This document shows positions 37,622-46,018 of a stretch of 64,000 nucleotides of DNA, one piece after another. Origin of the DNA: Selenomonas sp. WCT3. Its GTDB lineage: Bacteria > Bacillota > Negativicutes > Selenomonadales > Selenomonadaceae. The stretch spans positions 1-64,000 of the forward strand of contig FNCM01000001.1 of assembly GCA_900100835.1 (NCBI GenBank), given 5' to 3'. The notes under the pieces are model-generated. The model ran no database searches and was not told the DNA's origin. It saw only the letters and a list, made by a program, of their open reading frames with translations. The position numbers were made by a program, and so were the translations under genes. Positions within the stretch are counted from its first letter, which is position 1. Each line of letters begins with the position of its first letter.

Positions 37622-38881
37622 TCAGGCAAACAGCTTAGGCAGCTGGGTAGTCACAGCCATGATTCCCATATAGGCTGTCATGAGAACTACCACTGCGCCA
37701 AATATCGTCATCCAAACAGGGTGCTTGTAATCCCCAACAATTTTCTTGTTGTAGGCAGCAAACAACATGACACCCAAAGCTATGGGCAAAATCAAGCCGT
37801 TCAGTGTGCCTACCAGTATCAAGACATTCACCGGTCTGCCGATAAATGAGAATACCAGTGTGGAGAACAAGATGAAGGCAATAACCACATAGCGGTAATT
37901 GCTGTCTATGTACGAAGAGAACGAACGCAGGAATGATACAGACGTATATGCTGCACCAATAACAGAAGAAATTGCAGCAGCCCACATGACAATGCCGAAA
38001 ATCCTGTAACCGGCTTCGCCTACTGCCAGCCTGAAAACCGAAGCAGGAGGATTGGCTGGGTCAAGCTGCATCCCCGCAGCCAGCACACCAAAAGTTGCCA
38101 GGAAAAGCACCACGCGCATAACACCGGTAACACATACACCTGTAACCGCACTGCGGGTAATCTGTGGCAAAGCCTCCTTGCCTGTCACTCCGGCATCTAC
38201 CAGCCTGTGTCCACCGGAAAAGGTTATATAGCCTCCCACGGTGCCACCAACCAAAGTCACAATAGCCATCGTATCAATAGTATCAGGGAAAACAGATTTA
38301 ATGGCTGCCTCCGCAATAGGCGGAGCCGAACTGATGGCCACATAGACAGTAAGTACAATCATAATAAATCCGGCTGCCAACGTAAACTTGTCCATAATCC
38401 TTCCTGCTTCCTTGAGGAGGAAGATGGAAATAGCAATACCTGCACTAACGGCAGCTCCAAGTATGGGATCAATATCAAACATGACATTGAATCCCAGACC
38501 TGCTCCAGCCACATTGCCTATATTGAAAGCCAAGCCACCCATGACAATCAACAATGAAACAACATATCCCAGTCCTGGAAACACCATATTGGCCACATCC
38601 TGCCCACGTTTCCCGGAAACACCAATCACGCGCCAAACATTTAACTGAGCTCCCACATCAAGAATGATGGATAGCAGAATAACAAAGCCAAAGCTTGCCA
38701 TCAGCTGCTGGGTAAAAACCGTAGTCTGGGTCAAAAAGCCGGGGCCAATGGAAGAAGTAGCCATCAGGAAAGCTGCTCCCATCAATAATGACCAGTTGAA
38801 TTTGACTTTCTTTTCCTCGCCAGTTCCTTTCTCCGCAGCCAGGACTTCTTCTGGCACAGTCATCGTATTTTTCATTTTCAT
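37622..38881 (-). CDS. NRAMP-fold transporter lacking the metal-binding DPGN motif (YcsG-like)
   Basis: 419 aa, 11 or so transmembrane helices of NRAMP type. The TM1 segment reads SSIGPGFLTQTTVF where true Mn/Fe NRAMPs have DPGN, and TM6 reads GGTVGGYITFSGGH rather than a Met-containing MPHN-like motif. The residues that bind divalent metals are therefore absent. The gene lies between pxpA and pxpB, the place of ycsG in Bacillus. A 5-oxoproline or other organic acid substrate is inferred from context. Confidence 0.85.
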   Translation of the reverse strand: MKMKNTMTVPEEVLAAEKGTGEEKKVKFNWSLLMGAAFLMATSSIGPGFLTQTTVFTQQLMASFGFVILLSIILDVGAQLNVWRVIGVSGKRGQDVANMVFPGLGYVVSLLIVMGGLAFNIGNVAGAGLGFNVMFDIDPILGAAVSAGIAISIFLLKEAGRIMDKFTLAAGFIMIVLTVYVAISSAPPIAEAAIKSVFPDTIDTMAIVTLVGGTVGGYITFSGGHRLVDAGVTGKEALPQITRSAVTGVCVTGVMRVVLFLATFGVLAAGMQLDPANPPASVFRLAVGEAGYRIFGIVMWAAAISSVIGAAYTSVSFLRSFSSYIDSNYRYVVIAFILFSTLVFSFIGRPVNVLILVGTLNGLILPIALGVMLFAAYNKKIVGDYKHPVWMTIFGAVVVLMTAYMGIMAVTTQLPKLFA

Positions 38882-38899
38882 GCACCTCCATCAATTCTC

Positions 38900-39655
38900 T
38901 TAAGGACAACTTCCCACCTTGATACCCGCTGTTTCCAAAGCTGCCCGTATTCTTTTGGCAAAGGCCAGGGCTTTTGCACCATCACCATGAACACAGATAG
39001 TATCGGCCTTGACAGGGATAAGCTTGCCACTGGCTGTCCTTGCCTGCCCTTCCCCAGCCATAGCCAGTGCCTGGGCTACTGCCTCTTCCTCATCCTCCAG
39101 CAAAGCACCTGGCTGACTTCTGGGAGTCAGGCTTCCATCTTCCTGATAGCTTCTGTCTGCAAACACCTCACTGGCAGTTTTTAGTCCCTTGGCCTTTCCA
39201 GCCTTGATAAGCTCGCTTCCAGCCAGGCCATATAGTATAAGATTCTTGTCAGCGTCATAAACCGCAGCCGCTATGGCCTCTGACAACACCCTGTCCTTGG
39301 CCGCCATATTGTATAAAGCACCGTGCGGTTTGACGTGATGCAGCTTTAGCCCCTGAGCTGAGACAAAAGCCCCCAATGCCCCCACCTGATAAAGCACCAT
39401 ACTGTATGCCTCCTCAGGTGAAACCGCCATTTTTCGTCTACCAAAGCCGACTAAATCCTGAAGTCCCGGATGAGCCCCCACCGCCACCCCATGCTGCCTG
39501 GCCAGTGCCACTGTCCTCTGCATGACCAACGGATCACCTGCATGAAAGCCGCAGGCAATATTGGCTGAACTCACCATTTGAAGTATTTCCTCATCGTGCC
39601 CCAGAGTATACGCTCCATAGCTTTCCCCCAGATCGCTATTCAAATCTATGACCAA
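38900..39655 (-). CDS. pxpA: 5-oxoprolinase subunit PxpA (LamB/YcsF family)
   Basis: 251 aa. [14 protein letters not shown] at the start, [26 protein letters not shown] and [11 protein letters not shown] are family hallmarks. Third component of the 5-oxoprolinase. The start is TTG at 39655 with AAAGGAGGG 7 nt upstream. First gene of the operon, behind a leader with two hairpins. Confidence 0.93.
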   Translation of the reverse strand: MVIDLNSDLGESYGAYTLGHDEEILQMVSSANIACGFHAGDPLVMQRTVALARQHGVAVGAHPGLQDLVGFGRRKMAVSPEEAYSMVLYQVGALGAFVSAQGLKLHHVKPHGALYNMAAKDRVLSEAIAAAVYDADKNLILYGLAGSELIKAGKAKGLKTASEVFADRSYQEDGSLTPRSQPGALLEDEEEAVAQALAMAGEGQARTASGKLIPVKADTICVHGDGAKALAFAKRIRAALETAGIKVGSCP

Positions 39656-39672
39656 TAAAATCCCCTCCTTTC

Positions 39673-39719
39673 AAAAAAAGCCGACAGGTTGTGCAGAATA
39701 AATTCCTGCTCCTATCGGC
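39673..39719 (-). promoter_or_regulatory. Leader hairpin 2 (terminator-like) just before pxpA
   Basis: GCCGATAGG and CCTGTCGGC form the outer stem and GCAGGAAT/ATTCTGC the inner stem. Seven Ts follow on the minus strand, and the pxpA ribosome binding site comes right after. A terminator in this position would shut off the operon unless disrupted, so it is a candidate attenuator. Confidence 0.65.
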
Positions 39720-39782
39720 CCCATTGCCATAATTTGCAGCTATTGAAGATTCATTGCCAGTACCTTTACTGGGCTATGCAAA

Positions 39783-39830
39783 CAAAAAGTGCCTGACAAC
39801 AGAAATATCCCTTCTGTCATCAAGCACCTT
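39783..39830 (-). promoter_or_regulatory. Leader hairpin 1 (terminator-like) upstream of pxpA
   Basis: On the minus strand GGTGC..GATGACAGAA and TTCTGTTGTC.GGCAC form a stem with a GGGATAT loop, followed by TTTTTG. It starts about 20 nt after the predicted transcription start and precedes hairpin 2 by about 65 nt. Confidence 0.6.
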
Positions 39831-39855
39831 TGCTTGTTTAAATATTATGTGGCTA

Positions 39856-39884
39856 ATTCTATCTTTCATCATCGCTATTGTCAA
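39856..39884 (-). promoter_or_regulatory. Promoter of the pxp operon
   Basis: TTGACA (39879-39884), exactly 17 nt, TAGAAT (39856-39861) on the minus strand. Transcription would start near 39848, giving a leader of about 190 nt that contains both hairpins. Confidence 0.65.
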
Positions 39885-39975
39885 GCCAATACTGACATTT
39901 ATACTGTATACACGGATGTACGTAATCACTATTTGTTTTCAATCGGCCTGAACACCTGACTTTATGTACAGATAA

Positions 39976-40182
39976 CTACAAAAATTGGCTTATCAGACAG
40001 GATCTCCCTGTAATAAGCCACATCTTCAAGAAGCTGAACACTGCAAGCCCTATGCAGATAAACCGCCAGTAGCGGCGAAACTGAACCAAAATCAAGCCGT
40101 TTTTCAGCTCTCTCTGCTGTTCAGCAGTCATTGCATCGTTCATCTGGTCTTGTGCTTCAATTCCACCATGTTGTAATCCCAT
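39976..40182 (-). CDS. Small membrane-anchored hypothetical protein (68 aa)
   Basis: GGAGG lies 5 nt upstream of the ATG. The N-terminal half is polar (NDAMTAEQQRELKNG), the C-terminal half has one hydrophobic helix (FICIGLAVFSFLKMWLI). No family recognised. Confidence 0.55.
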   Translation of the reverse strand: MGLQHGGIEAQDQMNDAMTAEQQRELKNGLILVQFRRYWRFICIGLAVFSFLKMWLITGRSCLISQFL

Positions 40183-40295
40183 TTTTTCCTCCGATGGATT
40201 TACAATCTAAGTGCAACAGTATATAACTCAAAATAAAATAACGCATAGGCCTCTGGTATAATGGTGTTTGCGATAACCCATTTCCAGGAGGAACT

Positions 40296-40900
40296 ATGCG
40301 TCATTACAAACATCTTACACTATATGAGAGAGAAAATCTATTATTTCTTAGGGCCAAGGGCTATTCTATAACTGCTATAGCCGAAAGTATGGGGCGCAAC
40401 AAGGGAACTATATCCCGTGAGCTTCGTCGGAACTCCGTTGACAGCCAGTATGTTCCAATAGTGGCTCAACAACAGTATCAGACACGTCGTGCGTATTGTA
40501 AGCCCCATAACAGGCTGGAATACACCAGTCTCTTGGAGCATATGAAGCACAGACTGCTCGAATGCCAGTGGTCTCCAGAAGAAATCGCCGGACGGCTGAG
40601 AGTCGAATATGGCAAGTGCATAATAAGCACCACGACCATCTACCGTGCGATATATAGTGGATGGTTGAACGCGCCCAAAGCCTCCACGGCAAGCGTCATA
40701 AAAAAGTTGAGGCACCGTGGCACGCGCAGGAAGAAGCGCTCCATTGAGGAGAAGCGTGGTAAAATCCAGATCAGCCACGATATTACAGAACGCCCGTCAG
40801 GAGCCGAAAACCGCTCAGAAATAGGCCACTGGGAAGCGGATACCGTTGTGGGCAAGCAAGGAAAAGCCTGCCTTGTAACACTTATGGAGTCTCTACAAAA
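40296..40900 (+). mobile_element. IS30-family transposase, 3'-truncated
   Basis: About 200 codons from an ATG with AGGAGG upstream. The N-terminal helix-turn-helix is intact (LTLYERENLLFLRAKGYS, MGRNKGTISRELRRNS) and the first catalytic Asp occurs in GHWEADTVVGKQGKACLVTL. The frame then changes abruptly near 40900 into antisense of a CDP-alcohol transferase, so the second Asp and the Glu of the DDE triad and the right end are lost. A TATAAT at 40256-40261 may be its promoter. Confidence 0.85.
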
Positions 40901-41068
40901 TCTCGCTCCGAATCCGCTAACAGTATTCGTTTGCCGGGCAATGATTCCGTCTATTATATCAGATAATCCTGCGATCAGATAAAGCATATAGCATACCGGC
41001 GAAAACACCGGGCAAAATAGCAGCACTACACTGATCAGTACCCTGAAACCTGTTATTATATTTGACAT
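40898..41068 (-). pseudogene. CDP-alcohol phosphatidyltransferase, N-terminal fragment
   Basis: About 57 codons encode MSNIITGFRVLISVVLLF and the start of the active-site motif, GLSDIIDGIIARQ. The full motif needs further acidic residues, which are cut off where the IS30 sequence begins (about 40898). The start ATG overlaps the stop of the preceding small gene (TGATG), showing the original operon. Confidence 0.75.
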
Positions 41069-41273
41069 CACTTAATTCTCTGGAACATGACCGTCTCTTC
41101 CTTCATGGAAATCTTTCCGACGCAGAAGCCATATTCCAACAATTCCTTCTTGTATTTGAGAAAAGAATGGTCGATCGGTACCCTGCAATCTCTTCAATCT
41201 CAGCATATGTCAGTTTGAAGTTGTCCGTTCCATTATCACGAATCCATTTCCAAAGAGGTTCGTATTTACTCAT
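41068..41273 (-). pseudogene. Small DUF7662-like gene with a one-base frameshift
   Basis: Starts MSKYEPLWKWIRDNG ... LTYAEIEEIAG. After codon 31 the expected continuation (VPIDHSFLKYKKELLEYGF, then KISMKEETVMF) is found in the next frame. A single missing G in a GGG run explains the shift. The family name is from pattern memory. Its stop would couple to the CDP-alcohol transferase start. Confidence 0.6.
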
Positions 41274-41279
41274 CTCTGT

Positions 41280-41939
41280 TCATCCTCTCTTTACCATTGC
41301 AAACGCAGCTATCTCTTTTTCTAACAGACGGAATACATTTGCAACCAGATATCCATCCGCTATGGCATGATTCATACGAACCGATACCGGCATCAAAAGT
41401 TTCCCGTTCTCTTCACGGTATTTTCCCCAGTTGATGATTGGCAGAAAATAGAGGAAACCGTCCGGCAATTCAATATTCAAGGAATCATAAGATAGCCAGG
41501 AAATGTAGGATGCGTCAAACCAGTTCGGATGCTTTTCCATATCAAGACCATACTCTCTTGTCTGTTTCGCCGCCTCGATATCATCAGAAGCATTCTTGTA
41601 AAAGGTCTCATAATCCGGATCATAGCTTGTATATACCGGCGTACAGGTCTCTGTATCCTCATGAAAAATATATTGTGCCGGATTGATTACATCGTAGCAG
41701 ATCAGCTCCTCAGTCTGCCAGAGATACCCCATTTTGTAATCATCCCGGGAATTCAATACCTTGGAAAGGATATATAGGAAATTGACATAGAACTTCGTGC
41801 TACTCTCCTTCGAGCACTTAACAAGCTCCGTCACATCAACCCTCGCCGTCATAGACGTCGAGCACTTGCAGTCTTCCGTAAAATGCCGGAACACGCCCTT
41901 CCTGTAATATGTCTCTTTATCAATAACTCTGTATGTCAT
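41280..41939 (-). CDS. CatA-like O-acetyltransferase (copy 1)
   Basis: 219 aa. Chloramphenicol-acetyltransferase fold: N-terminal FRHFTEDCKCSTSMTARVDVTEL, and the catalytic His motif as NHAIADG near the C-terminus. Many such proteins in gut Firmicutes do not confer chloramphenicol resistance and have unknown acceptors. It clusters with two other members (41970 and 45392), but it is the most divergent of the three. Confidence 0.85.
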   Translation of the reverse strand: MTYRVIDKETYYRKGVFRHFTEDCKCSTSMTARVDVTELVKCSKESSTKFYVNFLYILSKVLNSRDDYKMGYLWQTEELICYDVINPAQYIFHEDTETCTPVYTSYDPDYETFYKNASDDIEAAKQTREYGLDMEKHPNWFDASYISWLSYDSLNIELPDGFLYFLPIINWGKYREENGKLLMPVSVRMNHAIADGYLVANVFRLLEKEIAAFAMVKRG

Positions 41940-41969
41940 AATCTCGCCTCTTTAAAACCATGTATTGTG

Positions 41970-42590
41970 TCATCTCAAAGTATTAATCTCTTTTTGAAGA
42001 TTCTCAAGGAACCTTCCTGCACGGGCTCCGTCCATTTGCGTATGATGGAACTGAAATGATATCATCAGATGATATCGAAACAATTTCCTGCTATATCGTC
42101 CCCATATCAGAAAAGGATTGTTAAAACCGCTATACATACCGACAACACCCTCTATTTCTGTATCAACAATAGCTGATGTCCCAATTACCATATTCTCATC
42201 TGATAGGTCTCTGTCTGTACAGCTTTTGGCGGTCTCTGCTGTATGTGTCAGATATTCATGATTGAAAGTATCCAGATCATCTGAAAACAAGAGATCGCAG
42301 GAATTTACCCCTCCATCTTTATTCTTGACGATCGTATTCAATGCAATGCTATCGTATTGAATCAATTTCTCTCTGACAGGAAGAATATAAAACTCTTCCA
42401 CGCTACTTGCCGCTTTTCCAATACAATTATCAAGCAGCATATTGAACTTCAGATGTTTTCTTTTGCAAATTCTTATAAGATTTGTCACATCCAGTCTTTT
42501 AAAAAGCGTTACCATAGGATTCGGGGCTTGCATCCATAACCTATATGCCATTGCTCTCGTTGTTTCATCAGGTCGTATTTCCTTTGCCAT
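41970..42590 (-). CDS. CatA-like acetyltransferase (copy 2)
   Basis: 206 aa. Conserved PNPMVTLFKRLDVTNLIR at the N-terminus and FQFHHTQMDGARAGRFLENL (HHxxxDG catalytic motif) at the C-terminus. It is a close paralogue of the gene at 45392-46018, most residues identical by eye. It lies 6 nt downstream of the tandem GNAT gene; the same pair order occurs at 45.4-46.4 kb, so the two-gene unit was duplicated. Confidence 0.85.
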   Translation of the reverse strand: MAKEIRPDETTRAMAYRLWMQAPNPMVTLFKRLDVTNLIRICKRKHLKFNMLLDNCIGKAASSVEEFYILPVREKLIQYDSIALNTIVKNKDGGVNSCDLLFSDDLDTFNHEYLTHTAETAKSCTDRDLSDENMVIGTSAIVDTEIEGVVGMYSGFNNPFLIWGRYSRKLFRYHLMISFQFHHTQMDGARAGRFLENLQKEINTLR

Positions 42591-42596
42591 GATTCA

Positions 42597-43499
42597 CTAT
42601 ACCATATCCTTCCCATACCTCATCGGTGTAAACTGAATTCCGTTAACTGTCTGTTCTTTGTCCGTGTCCTCAAATCCCAGCGCATGATAAAACGGCACTC
42701 CATAGGGCGAGGAATTAAGGGTGATCGTCTGATCAGGATATTCCTGCCGTACCGCTTTAAACAGCCTTGTGCCTATCCCCTGACGATGACATTTCCCGTC
42801 TACAAAAAAGAAGCAGATATGCTTTCTGTCAGACCGGATTCCAACAAGACCCACCAGTCTGTTCCCGTCAAAAGCGCCGTAGTATTCAATTCCTACAAGA
42901 TATTGTTCGTCATGCAGGCACTTTTTGAATTCCTCTGTGCCCTCTTTTGAATAATCCGGTGACTCATACTCTGAAAACACTCTCCACGCAAGGTCAAGAG
43001 CTGATGCTCTTTCTTCAGCAGAAAGTTTCCTAATTGACACCTCACTTTTCATTTTCTCCATATAAACAAATATCAGGTCATCTTTAACGATCCTTTGATC
43101 AAACTCTCTATATCCATTGTCCTGATACAACCGGATGTTATCCTTGCTTCTTGTACTTGTAAAAAGCTCATATCGCTTACCCGGAAAATTGCGCTCGATC
43201 TCCGTCAGGAGCCTTCTTCCATAACCCTTACGCCTGTGATCCGGATGAACCATCAGTTTCCCGATATATATGGTTCCATCAGCTTCTTTCGCACGAACCG
43301 AACCGATAATAGCACCATCATCATCGATCATTTTGAGAATAAGCCCTTTTTCATATTCTTCTGTTACTTCATCTATCGTCTGCGTGAGAGGAGGAATATC
43401 TATATTATCAAACAAAGCCGCTTCACTCTGATATGCCAGATACTGCAGTCGAAGAATCTCATCAAGATCCTCCAAATTTGCTTTTTCTATTCTGCACAT
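42597..43499 (-). CDS. Tandem GNAT-domain N-acetyltransferase (300 aa)
   Basis: Two GNAT domains. The first (about 1-150) has the acetyl-CoA loop HPDHRRKGYGRRLL. The second (about 160-300) has GKCHRQGIGTRLF and ends with SSPYGVPFYHALGF. The second domain is paralogous to the single-domain remnant at 46002-46480. It follows the YjdF-like gene by 5 nt. The acceptor substrate is unknown. Confidence 0.85.
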   Translation of the reverse strand: MCRIEKANLEDLDEILRLQYLAYQSEAALFDNIDIPPLTQTIDEVTEEYEKGLILKMIDDDGAIIGSVRAKEADGTIYIGKLMVHPDHRRKGYGRRLLTEIERNFPGKRYELFTSTRSKDNIRLYQDNGYREFDQRIVKDDLIFVYMEKMKSEVSIRKLSAEERASALDLAWRVFSEYESPDYSKEGTEEFKKCLHDEQYLVGIEYYGAFDGNRLVGLVGIRSDRKHICFFFVDGKCHRQGIGTRLFKAVRQEYPDQTITLNSSPYGVPFYHALGFEDTDKEQTVNGIQFTPMRYGKDMV

Positions 43500-43504
43500 A
43501 ATTC

Positions 43505-43933
43505 TTAATGCCCCCTATGCTTTTCCTTTTTCTTCTGCTGCTTCAACTCAAACAGTCTGTCGCTCTCCGCTTCCCGTTCCATTTTACTTCGCTCTTTTCT
43601 CACCAGCTTATTCTGCTCCTGTTGAAGTTTAAGCGCCTGTTGCGATTTCGTGCCTATTCCATTTTCCAGGGTCTGCTTTTTCGCATCACGCTGCGCCCTT
43701 TTTGGATTTTTCTTTACGTCCTTTACATCGGTTTTAATCGCCGGACTGAACTGAAGGTGATAGTAATGCCTGTTGATGAACTCCTGGACCTCATAATCCT
43801 TTGGTTCAGCGCCAAATGTCACCTTGGCCGCCGATAGCTTTCCATTTTCAATTCTCTCAAATACTCCTACCCAAAACGGATCCTCAAAGTATACCGTCAG
43901 CCGACCCTGACATTTTTCTATTCTTGTACTCAT
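43505..43933 (-). CDS. YjdF-family (DUF2992) protein
   Basis: 142 aa. The N-terminal beta-rich part (CQGRLTVYFEDPFWVGVFER, KVTFGAEPKDYEVQEFI) and the long basic C-terminal tail (Lys/Arg/Gln/Glu repeats, ending KKKEKHRGH) are typical. Function unknown; in other Firmicutes the gene can be controlled by an azaaromatic-binding riboswitch. None is visible here: the upstream DNA is a decayed GNAT gene. Confidence 0.85.
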   Translation of the reverse strand: MSTRIEKCQGRLTVYFEDPFWVGVFERIENGKLSAAKVTFGAEPKDYEVQEFINRHYYHLQFSPAIKTDVKDVKKNPKRAQRDAKKQTLENGIGTKSQQALKLQQEQNKLVRKERSKMEREAESDRLFELKQQKKKEKHRGH

Positions 43934-44278
43934 TTTCTGTTAACACATACACATATGTGTCCTTCCATACAGGTTTTCCGTCAGAATCCTTATTAAAATA
44001 GATGTTCTGCTTGAAATGTGCCTCCCGATTCAATCCAACTTTCTCCAGAAGTTTCCATGATGGAGTATTACGCGGATCACATTCAGCATAAATTCTATAG
44101 CGTAAAACTCACCAGACTCTATGCGATATTTTAAATGCTCCCCGCCGTTTTCATAAGTGATCCCTGGATATCCCTCAAACTCGTCATTTTCAAGCTGTGA
44201 CAACTATTCAAAAAGATCATCATAATCCGATTCTCTGAAAGCCCGCAAAAGCAGCCGGTCAGTTTTTATCTCTCTCAT
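43884..44278 (-). pseudogene. Decayed GNAT acetyltransferase (RimJ/RimL type)
   Basis: From an ATG at 44278 the frame reads MREIKTDRLLLRAFRESDYD then hits TAG at 44204-44206 after DLFE and continues LSQLENDEFEGYPGITYENG. Further on a frame change and probable deletion lead into AECDPRNTPSWKLLEKVGL and a normal C-terminus, overlapping the YjdF-like start. The N-terminal and C-terminal family blocks are clear but the central part is missing. Confidence 0.8.
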
Positions 44279-44349
44279 CACACCAAACTCCGATCTAAAG
44301 AAATACAGAGTTTGAATTTGTTATCGAAGCCAAACCAAAATATGGTTCT

Positions 44350-44715
44350 TTAATTCTTCGTAATTTGAAACCTACAATGTTCTGCTCCACGTAATATCGT
44401 TTCCAGGATCTCAACCTCAAATGTGCTATTGGGTTCCAAGCAGTTTAAAACATACAAAATACTTTGCCTGCTGCAATTACACTGATTCGGATCAGTAACT
44501 TGACCAGACTGTACTTTGGGACAAGTGCATTTCTCATATCCAAGTTCATAGATATGTCCGGCTTTGACTACTTTTCCAAAATATCCGTTTCCATTCATTG
44601 CTTCGCCGTAGATCTTATCAAGATTACCACCACAGGACTTATACAACTTAATCTGTGCAGGAAGAACAGTGTCCTTTACACAGGTTACGGCTTGTTCATA
44701 ATACTTGTCTTTCAT
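44350..44715 (-). CDS. Cys-rich protein of the DUF6144/ATC-hydrolase-like type, possibly truncated
   Basis: 121 aa. Cys-containing blocks KCTCPKVQSGQ and CNCSRQSILYVL, then EILETILRGAEHCRFQI, resemble the C-terminal part of L-2-amino-thiazoline-4-carboxylate hydrolase-like or DUF6144 proteins. The start at 44715 follows AAAAGGGA. It may be a shortened version of a longer protein. The function is not known. Confidence 0.6.
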   Translation of the reverse strand: MKDKYYEQAVTCVKDTVLPAQIKLYKSCGGNLDKIYGEAMNGNGYFGKVVKAGHIYELGYEKCTCPKVQSGQVTDPNQCNCSRQSILYVLNCLEPNSTFEVEILETILRGAEHCRFQITKN

Positions 44716-44757
44716 AGCCATTCCCTTTTCTACAATCGTGATTTGCGCATCCCTAAA

Positions 44758-45014
44758 TCATTCGCAATACATACATATAGTTCCCTTTGATAACTTAAAC
44801 CCATTCTTCTCATAAAACTTAGCCGCTGGCGCATACTCGCTTGTATAAAGAACAATACCAGCCCCCCCTTGTCCTTACTGTAATCTTTAACCGCATTTAA
44901 TAACTGCTTACCTATTCCTTGACCTTGCCGTTCGGGATTATCATTTTTCACTGTTGCAAGCCTCGCTTCGCATGTCTCGCAATCCAGCCCACAATATGCT
45001 ATGTAATCATTCAT
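44758..45014 (-). pseudogene. Chimera of a DUF3795 start and a frameshifted GNAT end
   Basis: The first 23 codons (MNDYIAYCGLDCETCEARLA) are the beginning of a DUF3795 protein, which normally continues with further Cys. Here they jump into the acetyl-CoA loop of a GNAT (NPERQGQGIGKQLL). A G7 tract near 44872-44878 then shifts the frame; in the alternate frame the GNAT ending TSEYAPAAKFYEKNGFKL is found, with TGA at 44758-44760. Two unrelated genes were thus fused by deletion and later frameshifted. Confidence 0.8.
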
Positions 45015-45348
45015 ACTCAACCTCCGTCATGTTTGCCCACAGCATCATGTCGCCGATCAACTTTTCCATATCGATGATGGGGGAAATGAAATAGGCCTTT
45101 TGAGCCATTGCGTCAATCCCGGCATTCATACTGAAGAATGCACCTATACTGTTGGCAATCAGAATAATGCACTCAAACTCATCTTTCAGCTTAGTCACCT
45201 CAGCACGGATCTCCGCGCTGGTTTCCTAGGCTGAAGAAGTGTGATAATCCAAACCGATAACTTCGCAGTCGGGGAACAGCGGCCTGTAGTGCTCACACTC
45301 CGCCGCATAGCCGCCTTTGCCGTGAATGTATAATACCGCGTCTTTCAT
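45007..45348 (-). pseudogene. Alpha/beta-hydrolase fragment with in-frame amber codon
   Basis: GAGGAG precedes an ATG at 45348: MKDAVLYIHGKGGYAAE (oxyanion HGKGG), then VIGLDYHTSSA, TAG at 45226-45228, and in the same frame ETSAEIRAEVTKLKDEF ... ILIANSIGAFFSMNAG, the nucleophile elbow ANSIGA with Ser. It stops after WANMTEVEYE, where homologues continue for about 80 residues. So it has both a nonsense mutation and a 3' truncation at the join with the DUF3795 fragment. Confidence 0.8.
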
Positions 45349-45391
45349 AAGCTCCTCTTTATGCTGTCGCGCTCGTTTCATATCTGAAAAT

Positions 45392-46018
45392 TTACCTCCT
45401 CAAATTGTTAATTTCAATTTGCAGATTTTCCAGAAATCTTCCTGCATGCGCCCCATCCATCTGCGTGTGATGAAACTGAAACGATATCGGCAAATAATAT
45501 CGCAAATACTTTGTTCGATACTTCCCCCAAATGATAAAGGGATTATTGAATATTCCACTGTTCATTCCAACAGCACCATCAATCTCTGTGTCGATAATAG
45601 CCGATGTACCGATGACCATTCTTTCCTCGGACAAATCTCTGTCTCTACAGCTTTCAGCGACTTGAGCGGTGTATTTCAGATACTCCTGATTAAAAACGAT
45701 CAGATCAGCTGATTGGCTGATATCGCAGGAACTCACTTCATTATTCTTGTTCTTAACGATTGTGTTTACTGCAATAGCATCATACTGAATCAACTTATCT
45801 CCGACAGGAAGGATATAGAACTCTTTTATCGGTGCGGCTGCCATTCCTATGCAGTAATCCAGCAGCATATTAAACTTTAGATGCCCTTTTTTACTGACCT
45901 TGATCAGATTTGTAACATCCAGCGTCTTAAAGAAGGTCACCATCGGGTTCGGCGCCTTCATCCACAACTCATAGGCTGCGGCTCTGGTTGTGTCTTTTGG
46001 TTCAATTTCTTTTTTCAT
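45392..46018 (-). CDS. CatA-like acetyltransferase (copy 3, paralogue of copy 2)
   Basis: 208 aa. PNPMVTFFKTLDVTNLIK at the N-terminus and FQFHHTQMDGAHAGRFLENL at the C-terminus are nearly identical to the 41970 gene. It overlaps the end of the upstream GNAT remnant by 17 nt. The frame and catalytic motif are intact. The acetyl acceptor is unknown. Confidence 0.85.
   Translation of the reverse strand: MKKEIEPKDTTRAAAYELWMKAPNPMVTFFKTLDVTNLIKVSKKGHLKFNMLLDYCIGMAAAPIKEFYILPVGDKLIQYDAIAVNTIVKNKNNEVSSCDISQSADLIVFNQEYLKYTAQVAESCRDRDLSEERMVIGTSAIIDTEIDGAVGMNSGIFNNPFIIWGKYRTKYLRYYLPISFQFHHTQMDGAHAGRFLENLQIEINNLRR

Noticed and set aside
43934..44280. yjdF-type riboswitch upstream of the YjdF-like gene
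   Set aside because: The upstream DNA is the decayed GNAT coding sequence.
12094..45228. Three in-frame TAG codons (12094, 44204, 45226) could mean TAG is read as an amino acid
   Set aside because: etfB and the YczE-like gene end in TAG at the expected place, and two of the three cases lie in a clearly decaying island.
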